Below the pieces are notes generated by a model that ran no database searches, was not told where the DNA came from, and saw nothing but the letters and a program-made list of their open reading frames with translations. Shown piece after piece: positions 42,566 through 50,262 of a DNA stretch of 64,000 nt (position 1 is the first letter of the stretch; each line of letters starts with the position of its first letter). The DNA comes from Anaerolineae bacterium (lineage in GTDB: Bacteria > Chloroflexota > Anaerolineae > Caldilineales > Caldilineaceae), in NCBI GenBank assembly GCA_030432295.1, contig JAUIHI010000009.1, positions 62,001 through 126,000 of the forward strand. The letters run 5' to 3'. The position numbers and the translations under genes are program-made.

Positions 42566-44446
42566 TTACTCCGTCATCCTTTCCGCCTCCGGTATCAGCC
42601 AGGGCGGATGGGGCTGGCCCTTCTCTGGCAGATAGCTGGCATAGAGGAAGCGATAGACATCGCTGACATAATATTGGGGATAGGATTTGCTGGGCAATGA
42701 CTCCAAAAAGCGGTCGTGGACCAGCTCGGCCATCTGCTCGTTCATCCCCGACACCACTTCGTAATCGAAGTAAATCGCCAAATCTTTCACCGGGTCTTCA
42801 ATAATGCGCTTGACGTGGAAGGATTCCGGGTAGCGGTGGGCGGGCGAATAGCGTTCCATCAGAAAGGTGCCCATTGCCGCCGAGTTGATATAGGGTTTAT
42901 GGGCGTAGAGAAAGTTGACTGTGTCCTGGGCGTTTTCGATAGTTTCGCCGGGGAAGCCAAAGAAGAAAAAGGTGTGGTTCCAGATGCCCGCTTCCGAGCT
43001 TTCCCGCAGAATCCGGCTCATATGGGGCAACTGCGTGCCCTTAATCATATGGTCAATAATCGCTTCCGACGCACTCTCCAGGCCAAAAAGAATCATCCGG
43101 CAGCCGCCCGCCACCATCGAATCGAGCAGTGGCCGGTCGATGATCTTCTCAAAACGCACACAGCCGCCCCAGGTCACGGGACTGCCCTCAGCCTGCAAAA
43201 TTTTGGAGAGGTCACGCAGGTTGCGGGGCGTCACCGCTTCGTCGGAGAAGAAGATGTGGTTGACGCCATACTTTTCGTGCAGGGCCAGCATCTGATCCGC
43301 CAGAGCCTGGGCACGCAATTGGCTGAAGGATTCGGCCTCGCCGTAGCCCACATTGCAGAAGGCGCATTTGCCAAAATAGCAGCCTCGGGCCGTGAGTAGG
43401 GGCAGGGCCAGCCGGGGGGCCAGATAGCGGTCCAGGGGCAGGTCGCTGAAATCGGGCATTGGCAGATTGGCGATCTTCTCCGGCTCTTTGCGGGAAGTCG
43501 TACGAATCTCCGCCCCGTCCCGGTAGACCAGATTGGGAATCTGATCCAGTTCGCCGCGATTTGCCACTGCCTCGGCCAGTTGGGCCAGAGAACGCTCCCC
43601 GTCGAAAATCACCGCACTGTCGATGAGTTGGAACATCGCGGGGACTTTGGGCAATTCTTCCCGCAGCATACTGATGTGGGGGCCACCGATGGTAATGTGG
43701 CACTTCAACCCGGCCTCCCGCACCAGCCAGGCCGCGGTCAGCCCCGGCAACATCTGGGCCATCGACGGGATGGAAATCCCCACCACATCCGGCTGCTCGG
43801 CCACAATATCCGGCAACAAAATGCGCCGGTATATCTCCAGAAAAATGTTGTGGCGGGGGTCTTTCACCCCTTCCAGCAGAAAATGGCTGCTGTCGGAGGG
43901 GCCGTGGGAGACGTAGCCCTGCAAATGCAGATTGGTCGGGTGGAAAGGCAGGGAGGCGATTTCCAGACATTGGGTCACAACCTGAAAGTTGCGCAGACCA
44001 ATCGGCCCATCAAAGAAGGCGTCGCTGCGCAGCACATCCTTGGCCTTCTCCACCTGGCGGGCCAGCCGGGGGCCGCTCTCCAACGCCCAGCGCACCATCT
44101 CTGGCGGCGGCGCAGCCCGTCGTGGCGCATTGCCCCGGGGACCAAAAGTCGCCCGCACCCGCTCTACCGATTCCTCGACGAATTCACGGGTCAAAATGTA
44201 GTCAAAGACTTCCACATTCAAATCCCGCTGGATCACCTCAATCCCCTCCTGGCGCAGCCACGCGGTCAGCGTGGGCAGGGCCAGATGGGGCATTGTCGGT
44301 GTCCAGTTGGGCGGGAAGAGCAGCATCACCTTCGGCGTGCGTCCTGCCCGCGCCGGTCGGGAGATGGGCAACTCAGAAGTGGGCAACTCAGAGGTTGCCA
44401 GCCCTTCCAGTGTGATATTGCCGTTTGTGGGGTGCTTGCCGTTCAT
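42566..44446 (-). CDS. B12-binding-domain radical SAM protein
   Basis: A 626-residue protein. Residues ~35-320 form a cobalamin-binding-like Rossmann region, with V-M-L-L-F-P-P-N and a later I-T-I-G-G-P-H-I-S. The radical SAM cluster motif is G-C-Y-F-G-K-C-A-F-C (C356, C361, C364), i.e. C-x4-C-x2-C with one extra residue, a form seen in some B12-type members. The C-terminal radical-SAM barrel contains F-G-L-E-S-A-S and F-F-G-F-P-G-E-T. The reaction is unknown; relatives methylate or rearrange carbon skeletons or act in lipid or pigment synthesis. Residues ~16-27 hold a short tandem repeat (ATSELPTSELP) that may be repeat-derived. ATG 44446 is used, one codon after an in-frame TTG; the ribosome site is poor. 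Confidence 0.82.
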   Translation of the reverse strand: MNGKHPTNGNITLEGLATSELPTSELPISRPARAGRTPKVMLLFPPNWTPTMPHLALPTLTAWLRQEGIEVIQRDLNVEVFDYILTREFVEESVERVRATFGPRGNAPRRAAPPPEMVRWALESGPRLARQVEKAKDVLRSDAFFDGPIGLRNFQVVTQCLEIASLPFHPTNLHLQGYVSHGPSDSSHFLLEGVKDPRHNIFLEIYRRILLPDIVAEQPDVVGISIPSMAQMLPGLTAAWLVREAGLKCHITIGGPHISMLREELPKVPAMFQLIDSAVIFDGERSLAQLAEAVANRGELDQIPNLVYRDGAEIRTTSRKEPEKIANLPMPDFSDLPLDRYLAPRLALPLLTARGCYFGKCAFCNVGYGEAESFSQLRAQALADQMLALHEKYGVNHIFFSDEAVTPRNLRDLSKILQAEGSPVTWGGCVRFEKIIDRPLLDSMVAGGCRMILFGLESASEAIIDHMIKGTQLPHMSRILRESSEAGIWNHTFFFFGFPGETIENAQDTVNFLYAHKPYINSAAMGTFLMERYSPAHRYPESFHVKRIIEDPVKDLAIYFDYEVVSGMNEQMAELVHDRFLESLPSKSYPQYYVSDVYRFLYASYLPEKGQPHPPWLIPEAERMTE

Positions 44447-44460
44447 CAATTCACATTTCA

Positions 44461-44512
44461 GTAGGGCAGGTTTTTCACCTGCCAGCGCTGGCAGGTGAAA
44501 AACCTGCCTTAC
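44461..44512. repeat. Near-perfect 52-bp loopless palindrome
   Basis: Halves 44461-44486 and 44487-44512 (GCAGGTTTTTCACCTGCCAG core) are reverse complements with one mismatch and no loop. It lies 14 bases upstream of the radical SAM start and the same distance from the ATPase stop. Confidence 0.9.
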
Positions 44513-44525
44513 GAACCAAGGAGTC

Positions 44526-45596
44526 CTACGCTACCACCCCGCGCAGGTCCAATTCACCTGCATAGTGACAGCGCACAAAATGGCCCGGCTCCATCTCCCG
44601 CAATTCGGGCGTCTCTTTCTGGCAGCGGTCTTTGTCGTTGTACTGGCAGCGGGGGTGGAAGTAGCAGCCACTGGGCGGATTGGCAGGGTTGGCTACGTCA
44701 CCTTCCAGCACAATCGGTTCGCCCCGATCTCGGGGGTCGGGCTTGGGCACAGCCGAGAGCAGGGCTTCGGTGTAGGGGTGCATGGGCTTGGTGTAGAGCG
44801 TTTCGGTCGTCGCGCTCTCTACCAGCATCCCCACGTACATTACCGCCACCCGGTCGCTGATGTGTTCCACAACGCTCAGGTCGTGGGCCACGAAAATATA
44901 GGTCAGATTGAACTGGTCCTGCAGATCTTGCAGCAAGTTGAGAATCTGGGCCTGGACAGAGACATCCAGCGCGGAGACCGGTTCGTCCAACACCATCAAT
45001 TGGGGATTCAGCGCCAGGGCACGGGCCACGCCGATGCGTTGACGCTGGCCGCCGCTGAAGGCGTGGGGATAGCGGTTCATATACTCCGGGCGCAAACCGA
45101 CCACCCGCAGTAGTTCCGCCACCCGGTCTTCCAATTCTTTGCCGTTGGCGATTCCATGCACTAGCAGAGGTTCGCCCACATTTTGCAGCAGATTCATGCG
45201 GGGGTTGAGCGACGAGTAGGGGTCCTGAAAGACCATCTGCATATTGCGGCGATAGCCCTTCATGTCGCCCTCTTCCACATCGGCCAGGTTGATGCGCCCG
45301 TGGTCCTGGTCGTCAAACCAGATTTCGCCCCCTGTGGGGACATAGGCCCGCATAATCACCCGGCCTGTGGTCGTCTTGCCACAGCCGCTCTCGCCGACCA
45401 AACCCAGCGTCTCGCCGGGACGCACATAGAAGCTCACGCCGTCCACCGCTTTCACGTGGCCGACAGTCTGGCTGAAGAGTCCCCGTTTGATGGGGAACCA
45501 CTTTTTCAGGTCTTTGACTTCGAGCAGGGGTGGCTTCTTCTCGTTGGCAGTCGAAGTTTGGGGTGTGGTTGGGTCAATCTTTGTACGCTGGCTCAA
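44526..45596 (-). CDS. Oligopeptide-type ABC ATPase, DppF/OppF type
   Basis: A 356-residue ATPase with Walker A G68-E-S-G-C-G-K-T-T76, signature A-F-S-G-G-Q-R-Q-R, Walker [13 protein letters not shown] and the C-terminal C-Y-F-H-P-R-C-Q-Y extension. It starts at TTG (45596), eight bases after AGGAGA; no ATG is near. It pairs with the DppD-type ATPase 7 kb downstream, separated from it by the radical SAM gene and cassette 2. Confidence 0.92.
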   Translation of the reverse strand: MSQRTKIDPTTPQTSTANEKKPPLLEVKDLKKWFPIKRGLFSQTVGHVKAVDGVSFYVRPGETLGLVGESGCGKTTTGRVIMRAYVPTGGEIWFDDQDHGRINLADVEEGDMKGYRRNMQMVFQDPYSSLNPRMNLLQNVGEPLLVHGIANGKELEDRVAELLRVVGLRPEYMNRYPHAFSGGQRQRIGVARALALNPQLMVLDEPVSALDVSVQAQILNLLQDLQDQFNLTYIFVAHDLSVVEHISDRVAVMYVGMLVESATTETLYTKPMHPYTEALLSAVPKPDPRDRGEPIVLEGDVANPANPPSGCYFHPRCQYNDKDRCQKETPELREMEPGHFVRCHYAGELDLRGVVA

Positions 45597-45648
45597 CTGT
45601 CCGTCTCCTGAGAAATGGATGACAATTGCATGGGGATAAACGGCCTAT

Positions 45649-46008
45649 TCAGAATGTCTGGATAAGGTATGAAAGAGCGATGGCAATCGTTGGAATGAGG
45701 AACAACTTACCTGTATACACAAGCAAACGGCCCTTTTCTACGCCTTTGCGCAGGTAGCCTTCGGAGAGAAAGATACCCACTACCCAGCCTGCACCCATTA
45801 TCCAAAGAGACCATTTTTCGATAGCCTGCAACTGCCAGGGGTTAACCCGACCAAAGAAGATGCTATCTACCAAAACGGCATGTACACGCCAGAGCGCAAA
45901 AAATGCAAGGGCACAAAAGAGGAACCAAAGAAGATAGGCTAGTATATATTGGGCGATGGTGGCCCAACGGGGTAAGCCTGAATCGGTTTTGACCGATCCA
46001 CGATTCAT
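45649..46008 (-). CDS. Small membrane protein of unknown function
   Basis: A 119-residue protein with three hydrophobic segments (about 20-45, 65-85 and 95-115), probably three spans. There is no recognised family. The ATG at 46008 has AAAGGAAAAATTCC upstream, a better start than an in-frame GTG eight codons earlier. It precedes the DppF-type ATPase by 52 bp on the same strand and could be the first gene of that run. Confidence 0.65.
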   Translation of the reverse strand: MNRGSVKTDSGLPRWATIAQYILAYLLWFLFCALAFFALWRVHAVLVDSIFFGRVNPWQLQAIEKWSLWIMGAGWVVGIFLSEGYLRKGVEKGRLLVYTGKLFLIPTIAIALSYLIQTF

Positions 46009-46032
46009 GGAATTTTTCCTTTGCGGGTTCAC

Positions 46033-46448
46033 TTCGTCCCGTTCGAGCAGACGAAAGATCGAATCGCACTCCGTACCACAAAAATAGTGGGCAACAGAAT
46101 TATGTAGTACTGACTACGTAGGGAAAGTCACTCGTAAGAGGTCTGATTGCACTGGGCGGCTGTCAACTGGGGAATGACGAGACGATCGGGCGCAGATGCA
46201 AGAGACAGGAGAGGACTAGTGAATAAGATAACCCACTTTGCAAAAGCTGTCAAATGAAGCGGCGTTGAAGTCGGTGGTGGTTCAGAATGGGGCAAAATGT
46301 GGAACGGCGTCAGGGTTGGCGTTCTGCGTCAATCCAACTGTCGGGACCGCCTTCGGTATGACCCTGAAAAACGGTTTGCGCTCTGGCAGGGCAAAAGGTA
46401 TACTGTCCCCGTCTGTTCACAATCCCCTCTCTTACCCGGAAAACTCTT
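46033..46448. other. Gene-free stretch between divergent operons
   Basis: No coding frame here resembles a real gene. A short palindrome-like TATGTAGT...ACTACGTA lies near 46101-46121, and the plus-strand promoter of the dehydratase gene is at 46376-46404. I see no clear minus-strand promoter for the small membrane-protein gene. Confidence 0.6.
46376..46404 (+). promoter_or_regulatory. Promoter of the dehydratase/aldolase operon
   Basis: TTGCGC (46376-46381), 17 bases, then TATACT (46399-46404); the GTG start at 46449 follows 44 bases later. This is a good match for a housekeeping promoter. Confidence 0.5.
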
Positions 46449-47585
46449 GTGAAAATCACCGAAATCAAAACCTACTTAATGCAAGCGGGCGTGACCGGCG
46501 GCGGATGGTCCAAGCGCAATTGGCTTTTCGTCAAAATTTTCACCGACGAAGGCATCTATGGCGTGGGCGAGGCCAGCGGCTGGCCCCGAGTCGTGGAGAC
46601 CGCCATCCACGACCTGACCCCTCTTCTCATCGGCGAAGATCCCTTCGCCATCGAAAAACTCTGGCAGAAGCTCTTTATTGCGATGATGGGCCACGGCATG
46701 ACCGGCATTGTGGGCGGCGGCGCGCTCACCGGCATCGATATGGCCCTGTGGGACATCAAAGGCAAAGCCCTGGGCGTGCCTGTCTACGAACTGCTGGGCG
46801 GCAAAATTCGCGACACCATCCGTCTCTACGCCCACGCCCACACCCCCGAACGTTCGTTGGAATTGGTGGAGCGGGGCTTTACCGGCCTCAAGACTGGTGG
46901 GGTTCAGGACCCGCTGCAACGCATCAAACGCATTCGGGAAGCCGTGGGACCAGAGATAGACCTGATGGCCGATGTGCATGGCCCGCCCTGGCTCACAGTG
47001 CCCGACGCCATCCGTCTCGGCAAAGCGCTGGAGGAGTACGATCTCTTCTTTTACGAAGACCCGGTGGCCCCGGAAAATATCGAAAACATTGCCAAAGTGG
47101 GCCGGGCGGTCAATCTGCCCATCGCTGCTGGGGAGCGCCACGCCAATATCTATGGCGTGCGGGAGCTGATCGAGCGGGAACTCGTGGATGTGATCCAGCC
47201 CGACACTGGGCGCGCGGGTGGTCTGTTGCAGATGAAGAAACAGGCAGCGATGGCCGAAGCCCACGGAATTATGTTCGCTCCCCACGACGGCTCACTGGGG
47301 CCGGTGGCCGAGATGGCCGCTGTCCATCTGCTCAGTACCCTGCCCAACTTTCTGATTCTGGAGCATCTGGAAGACGACGCGCCCCAACGCTATGAAGTGA
47401 TGCAGCCCCAGCCCACAATCGTCAACGGATCAATCGTCGTCCCCACCGCGCCCGGTCTGGGGATTGACATTGTGGAGGATGCTATCGCCCACTACCCTTC
47501 CACCGGCAACGTCTCCGATCCACAGATGGACGAATACGTCTATGTGCAGGCGAAGTCCGGTCGGGCCGCGTGGCTGAAGGATTGA
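46449..47585 (+). CDS. Enolase-superfamily sugar-acid dehydratase (mandelate racemase type)
   Basis: A 378-residue mandelate-racemase/muconate-lactonising-family enzyme. Mg2+ ligands are Asp175 (L-M-A-D-V-H), Glu203 (F-Y-E-D-P) and Glu229 (A-A-G-E-R). His279 in A-P-H-D-G is the likely catalytic base, and H177 next to the first ligand fits galactonate/gluconate-type dehydratases. It would remove water from an aldonate to give a 2-keto-3-deoxy sugar acid. It starts at GTG (46449), 44 bases after a good promoter. The RraA-like gene follows after 70 bp, suggesting a dehydratase-aldolase pair. Confidence 0.9.
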   Translation: MKITEIKTYLMQAGVTGGGWSKRNWLFVKIFTDEGIYGVGEASGWPRVVETAIHDLTPLLIGEDPFAIEKLWQKLFIAMMGHGMTGIVGGGALTGIDMALWDIKGKALGVPVYELLGGKIRDTIRLYAHAHTPERSLELVERGFTGLKTGGVQDPLQRIKRIREAVGPEIDLMADVHGPPWLTVPDAIRLGKALEEYDLFFYEDPVAPENIENIAKVGRAVNLPIAAGERHANIYGVRELIERELVDVIQPDTGRAGGLLQMKKQAAMAEAHGIMFAPHDGSLGPVAEMAAVHLLSTLPNFLILEHLEDDAPQRYEVMQPQPTIVNGSIVVPTAPGLGIDIVEDAIAHYPSTGNVSDPQMDEYVYVQAKSGRAAWLKD

Positions 47586-47655
47586 TGATGTGAGATAGTC
47601 GGCTGTTCTCACGTTTACCATTTCACGACTCGTTTTCAAAAGGAATCTATACCAA

Positions 47656-48387
47656 ATGACCGTCTCCTCTTCCCGTCCCCATCTGCTCTCAGACGAGGCA
47701 AAGGAAAAACTGCGCCAGGTCTCTACGGCTACGCTGACCTCCCAATTGCAGAAGCACGGCTTTCGCGACACCTTTTTGGCCGGCATTTATCCCCTGCGCC
47801 CGGACCTGCGGATGGTGGGCTATGCTTTCACCCTGCGCTTTATTCCGGCCCGGGAAGACCTGGCCGATGAACTCTACGACAACACCAAAAACGTCCAGCG
47901 CCTGGCCGTGGAAGCCGTCAACCCGGAGGATGTGCTGGTGATCGACGCCCGCAGCGAGACGGGTGCGGCCTCCTTCGGCCACATTTTGGGCACTCGCATC
48001 ACAGCCCGGGGCGCGGCTGGGCTGGTGACAGACGGTGCACTTCGGGATACACCCGGTTTCCGCCAACTGGAACTGCCCTCCTACATCCGGGCCGCCCACG
48101 CCACCACCTCCTTTGTCGTCCACCACCCGGTCGAGATGCAAGTGCCCATCGGCTGCGCGGGGGTGGCTGTGGTTCCCGGCGATGTGCTTGTTGGGGACGG
48201 CGAAGGGGTTGTCGTCATTCCCAGCCAGGTGGCCGAATCTGTCGCCCACGCCGCCCACGAGCAGGAAGTCCGCGAACGCTTCTTTCAGGAAAAGATCGCA
48301 GGTGGTGCAAGCATCCTGGGCGTCTATCCACCCAATGAAGCTACTTTGGCTGAATTCGAGCAGTGGCGCAAGAAAAACGCAATCTAA
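47656..48387 (+). CDS. RraA-like aldolase/demethylmenaquinone-methyltransferase-fold protein
   Basis: A 243-residue protein of the RraA fold. The active-site string G-L-V-T-D-G-A-L-R-D (R130, D131) is the G-x-x-x-D-G-x-x-R-D motif of pyruvate aldolases such as HMG/CHA aldolase, and V-G-D-G-E-G-V-V-V-I-P is the second family signature. The old 'menaquinone methyltransferase' name is a misannotation of this family. Placed after an enolase-type dehydratase, it probably cleaves the 2-keto-3-deoxy acid to pyruvate plus an aldehyde (inference). AGGA lies ~11 bases before the ATG. Confidence 0.85.
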   Translation: MTVSSSRPHLLSDEAKEKLRQVSTATLTSQLQKHGFRDTFLAGIYPLRPDLRMVGYAFTLRFIPAREDLADELYDNTKNVQRLAVEAVNPEDVLVIDARSETGAASFGHILGTRITARGAAGLVTDGALRDTPGFRQLELPSYIRAAHATTSFVVHHPVEMQVPIGCAGVAVVPGDVLVGDGEGVVVIPSQVAESVAHAAHEQEVRERFFQEKIAGGASILGVYPPNEATLAEFEQWRKKNAI

Positions 48388-48464
48388 ATTTCTTGGTGAT
48401 CTTGGTTTTCTGGAAAAATGCTTAGTATTCAGGCGAAAATAGCCCTGTTTTGCATTTCCGCCAG

Positions 48465-48493
48465 TTGACGCCTTTTCATTTCTCTGTTATAGT
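48465..48493 (+). promoter_or_regulatory. Strong promoter of the third sugar-ABC operon
   Basis: TTGACG (48465-48470), 17-base spacer, TATAGT (48488-48493). The GTG start of the binding protein is 216 bases downstream, leaving a long leader with a symmetric site at 48516. Confidence 0.65.
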
Positions 48494-48515
48494 TTGCCCG
48501 CAGACAATCACCAGG

Positions 48516-48535
48516 GTTTTGTCTCAAGACAAAAC
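48516..48535. promoter_or_regulatory. Candidate operator, 20-bp palindrome in the leader
   Basis: GTTTTGTCT and AGACAAAAC are exact inverted arms around CA, about +16 to +35 from the expected transcription start. A wider partial pairing (TCACCAGG with CCTGGTTGA) surrounds it. The size and place suit a LacI- or GntR-type repressor, or alternatively an mRNA hairpin. Confidence 0.5.
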
Positions 48536-48708
48536 TCCCCATTTCCTGGTTGATGGAAGCCATCCCATTTTAAGTATCCCCAGAAGTTAGAACGATTAAT
48601 TTGTCGCTCGCAACAACAGGCACTCTGTTTTGTTGTTGTACTTTCAGACGCTCTCGCGTTTGGTTTTCCCTATCTTTGTTCCATTTGCATGTCTTAAGGA
48701 GGCAAACT

Positions 48709-50121
48709 GTGGACCGAAAGACTCTTTCCCGACGTTCCTTTCTTCGATTGGCTGGCGGGGCTATCGGCGTAACGGCCTTGGCCGCTTGCGCAGCCCCCGC
48801 CGCACCTGCCGCCGCCCCCGCTGGTGGTGAAGCTGCCTCTGCCGCTACGGCAGTCCCCGCCGCGGAACCTACGACCCTTTGGGTTCTGCACAAACAGGAC
48901 TTCCAGCCCGAGTATAACGACTTCATGCGGGCGCACATTGTGCAGTTCGCCGAGTCCAAGGGACTAACCCTGGATGTCAATTTCACGGCTGGCTTCCAGA
49001 CTGGCGGCGACCTGACAATGATTGCAGCGTCTGTTCAGGCCGGGGATCCCCCCGATGTCTGGATCGACAACGTCAACCCCTTCCAATTGCAGCAGTTGGG
49101 CGTGCTGCAACCACTGAGCGACTTGCAGGCAGAAGTAAGCGCCAAGTATGGCGAACCCAATCCCCGGCCCAAGAAGGAAACCTTCCTGGATGGCGAGTAT
49201 ATGGGTGTCACTTTGCACTGCCGCAGCGACGGCGGCTGGGCCCGCAAGGATGTCTTTGAGGCAGCCGGTATCGACGTTGTGAGCCTGCGCACCTACGAGG
49301 AACTGCGGGACGCGGCCATGACCATCTCCGATGCTGCTGCCGAAATGTGGGGATGGGGAATCACCGTCAACCGGGGTGGCGACGGCGGCTGGCTGGTCAG
49401 CCGAGTTCTCAACGGCTGGGGTGCCACTTGGGCAGACGAAACCGGCACCAAAGTCACCATCGATTCGCCAGAGGCCGTGTCCGCGGTGGAATGGCTGGTA
49501 GACACCTATACCAACCCTGCCTGGGAAGCTATGCTGCCTCCCGGTGTATTGAGTTGGACTGACGGCTCGAACAATGAGGCATATCTGGGCGGCAAGGTGG
49601 CCTACACCCAGAATGCGGGTACTGTCTACGCCAAAGCGGTGATAGATGGCAACCCGGTGGCTCCGCTGACCGCCTTCGATCCGCCCAAGGGTGGCCCGGT
49701 TGTGCAAGACTTCAACGGACTGGGCGGTATGTATATGCACCTGATCAAGGGCGCTAAGAGTGCTACCAGCGGTAAGGAATTGATTCTCAGTTTTACAGAA
49801 GAGGATGTACTCAAGGGCCTCTATAAAGCGGCCACAGCCTACGCTGTGCCTGGCTACGATGCCATGTGGGATTGGGAAGAGATCACCAACGAACCCATCT
49901 CCGTCGCCCTGCGAGCTGTGGCCCTGGATCCCTCCGCCTGGACTGGCCTCTCCTGGCCTGGCCCAACCACGGCACAGATGGGCGCAGTTGGGACGGCCAG
50001 CCTGCACACGGATATTATCGCCAATGTGCTTAATGGTCAGATGACCGCAGCCGAGGCGGTCGCGGATGCTGCCGAGAAGTCTGTTGCCATCTTCAAAGAG
50101 TTTGGTGTTGCTGGCGAATAG
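48709..50121 (+). CDS. Sugar ABC transporter substrate-binding lipoprotein (Tat), third system
   Basis: A 470-residue family-1 binding protein starting at GTG 48709, with TAAGGAGG six bases upstream. A 36-codon open extension upstream is not used. The Tat signal is S-R-R-S-F-L-R-L (R8-R9), and the lipobox A-L-A-A-C gives Cys27 as the anchor. The mature domain has W-V-L-H-K-Q-D-F and G-D-P-P-D-V-W-I-D-N, typical of CUT1 proteins. Its operon follows the dehydratase and aldolase genes, so a uronic-acid-containing ligand is likely (inference). The permease gene follows after a stem-loop. Confidence 0.92.
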   Translation: MDRKTLSRRSFLRLAGGAIGVTALAACAAPAAPAAAPAGGEAASAATAVPAAEPTTLWVLHKQDFQPEYNDFMRAHIVQFAESKGLTLDVNFTAGFQTGGDLTMIAASVQAGDPPDVWIDNVNPFQLQQLGVLQPLSDLQAEVSAKYGEPNPRPKKETFLDGEYMGVTLHCRSDGGWARKDVFEAAGIDVVSLRTYEELRDAAMTISDAAAEMWGWGITVNRGGDGGWLVSRVLNGWGATWADETGTKVTIDSPEAVSAVEWLVDTYTNPAWEAMLPPGVLSWTDGSNNEAYLGGKVAYTQNAGTVYAKAVIDGNPVAPLTAFDPPKGGPVVQDFNGLGGMYMHLIKGAKSATSGKELILSFTEEDVLKGLYKAATAYAVPGYDAMWDWEEITNEPISVALRAVALDPSAWTGLSWPGPTTAQMGAVGTASLHTDIIANVLNGQMTAAEAVADAAEKSVAIFKEFGVAGE

Positions 50122-50144
50122 ACGCCGTTAATATGGACCAGTAG

Positions 50145-50187
50145 GAACATGCCCGGCGCCCGCCCAGTTCGAGCGTCGGGCATGTTC
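50145..50187 (+). promoter_or_regulatory. Intercistronic stem-loop between binding protein and permease
   Basis: The arms 50145-50155 and 50177-50187 (GAACATGCCCG) are exact over 11 bp, with further G-C pairing inside. There is no T-run after it, so it looks more like an mRNA-protecting hairpin than a terminator. Confidence 0.7.
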
Positions 50188-50262
50188 AAATAGTACACAA
50201 TATCACGATTGCCAGCGCCCAGAGCGACTGGAAAGCCAGAACAGGCAAGGAGAAGGGGATTT

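Noticed and set aside
46238-47395. 385-codon frame overlapping the dehydratase
   Set aside because: Arg/Gly/Pro-rich translation without motifs; the dehydratase frame keeps all metal ligands.
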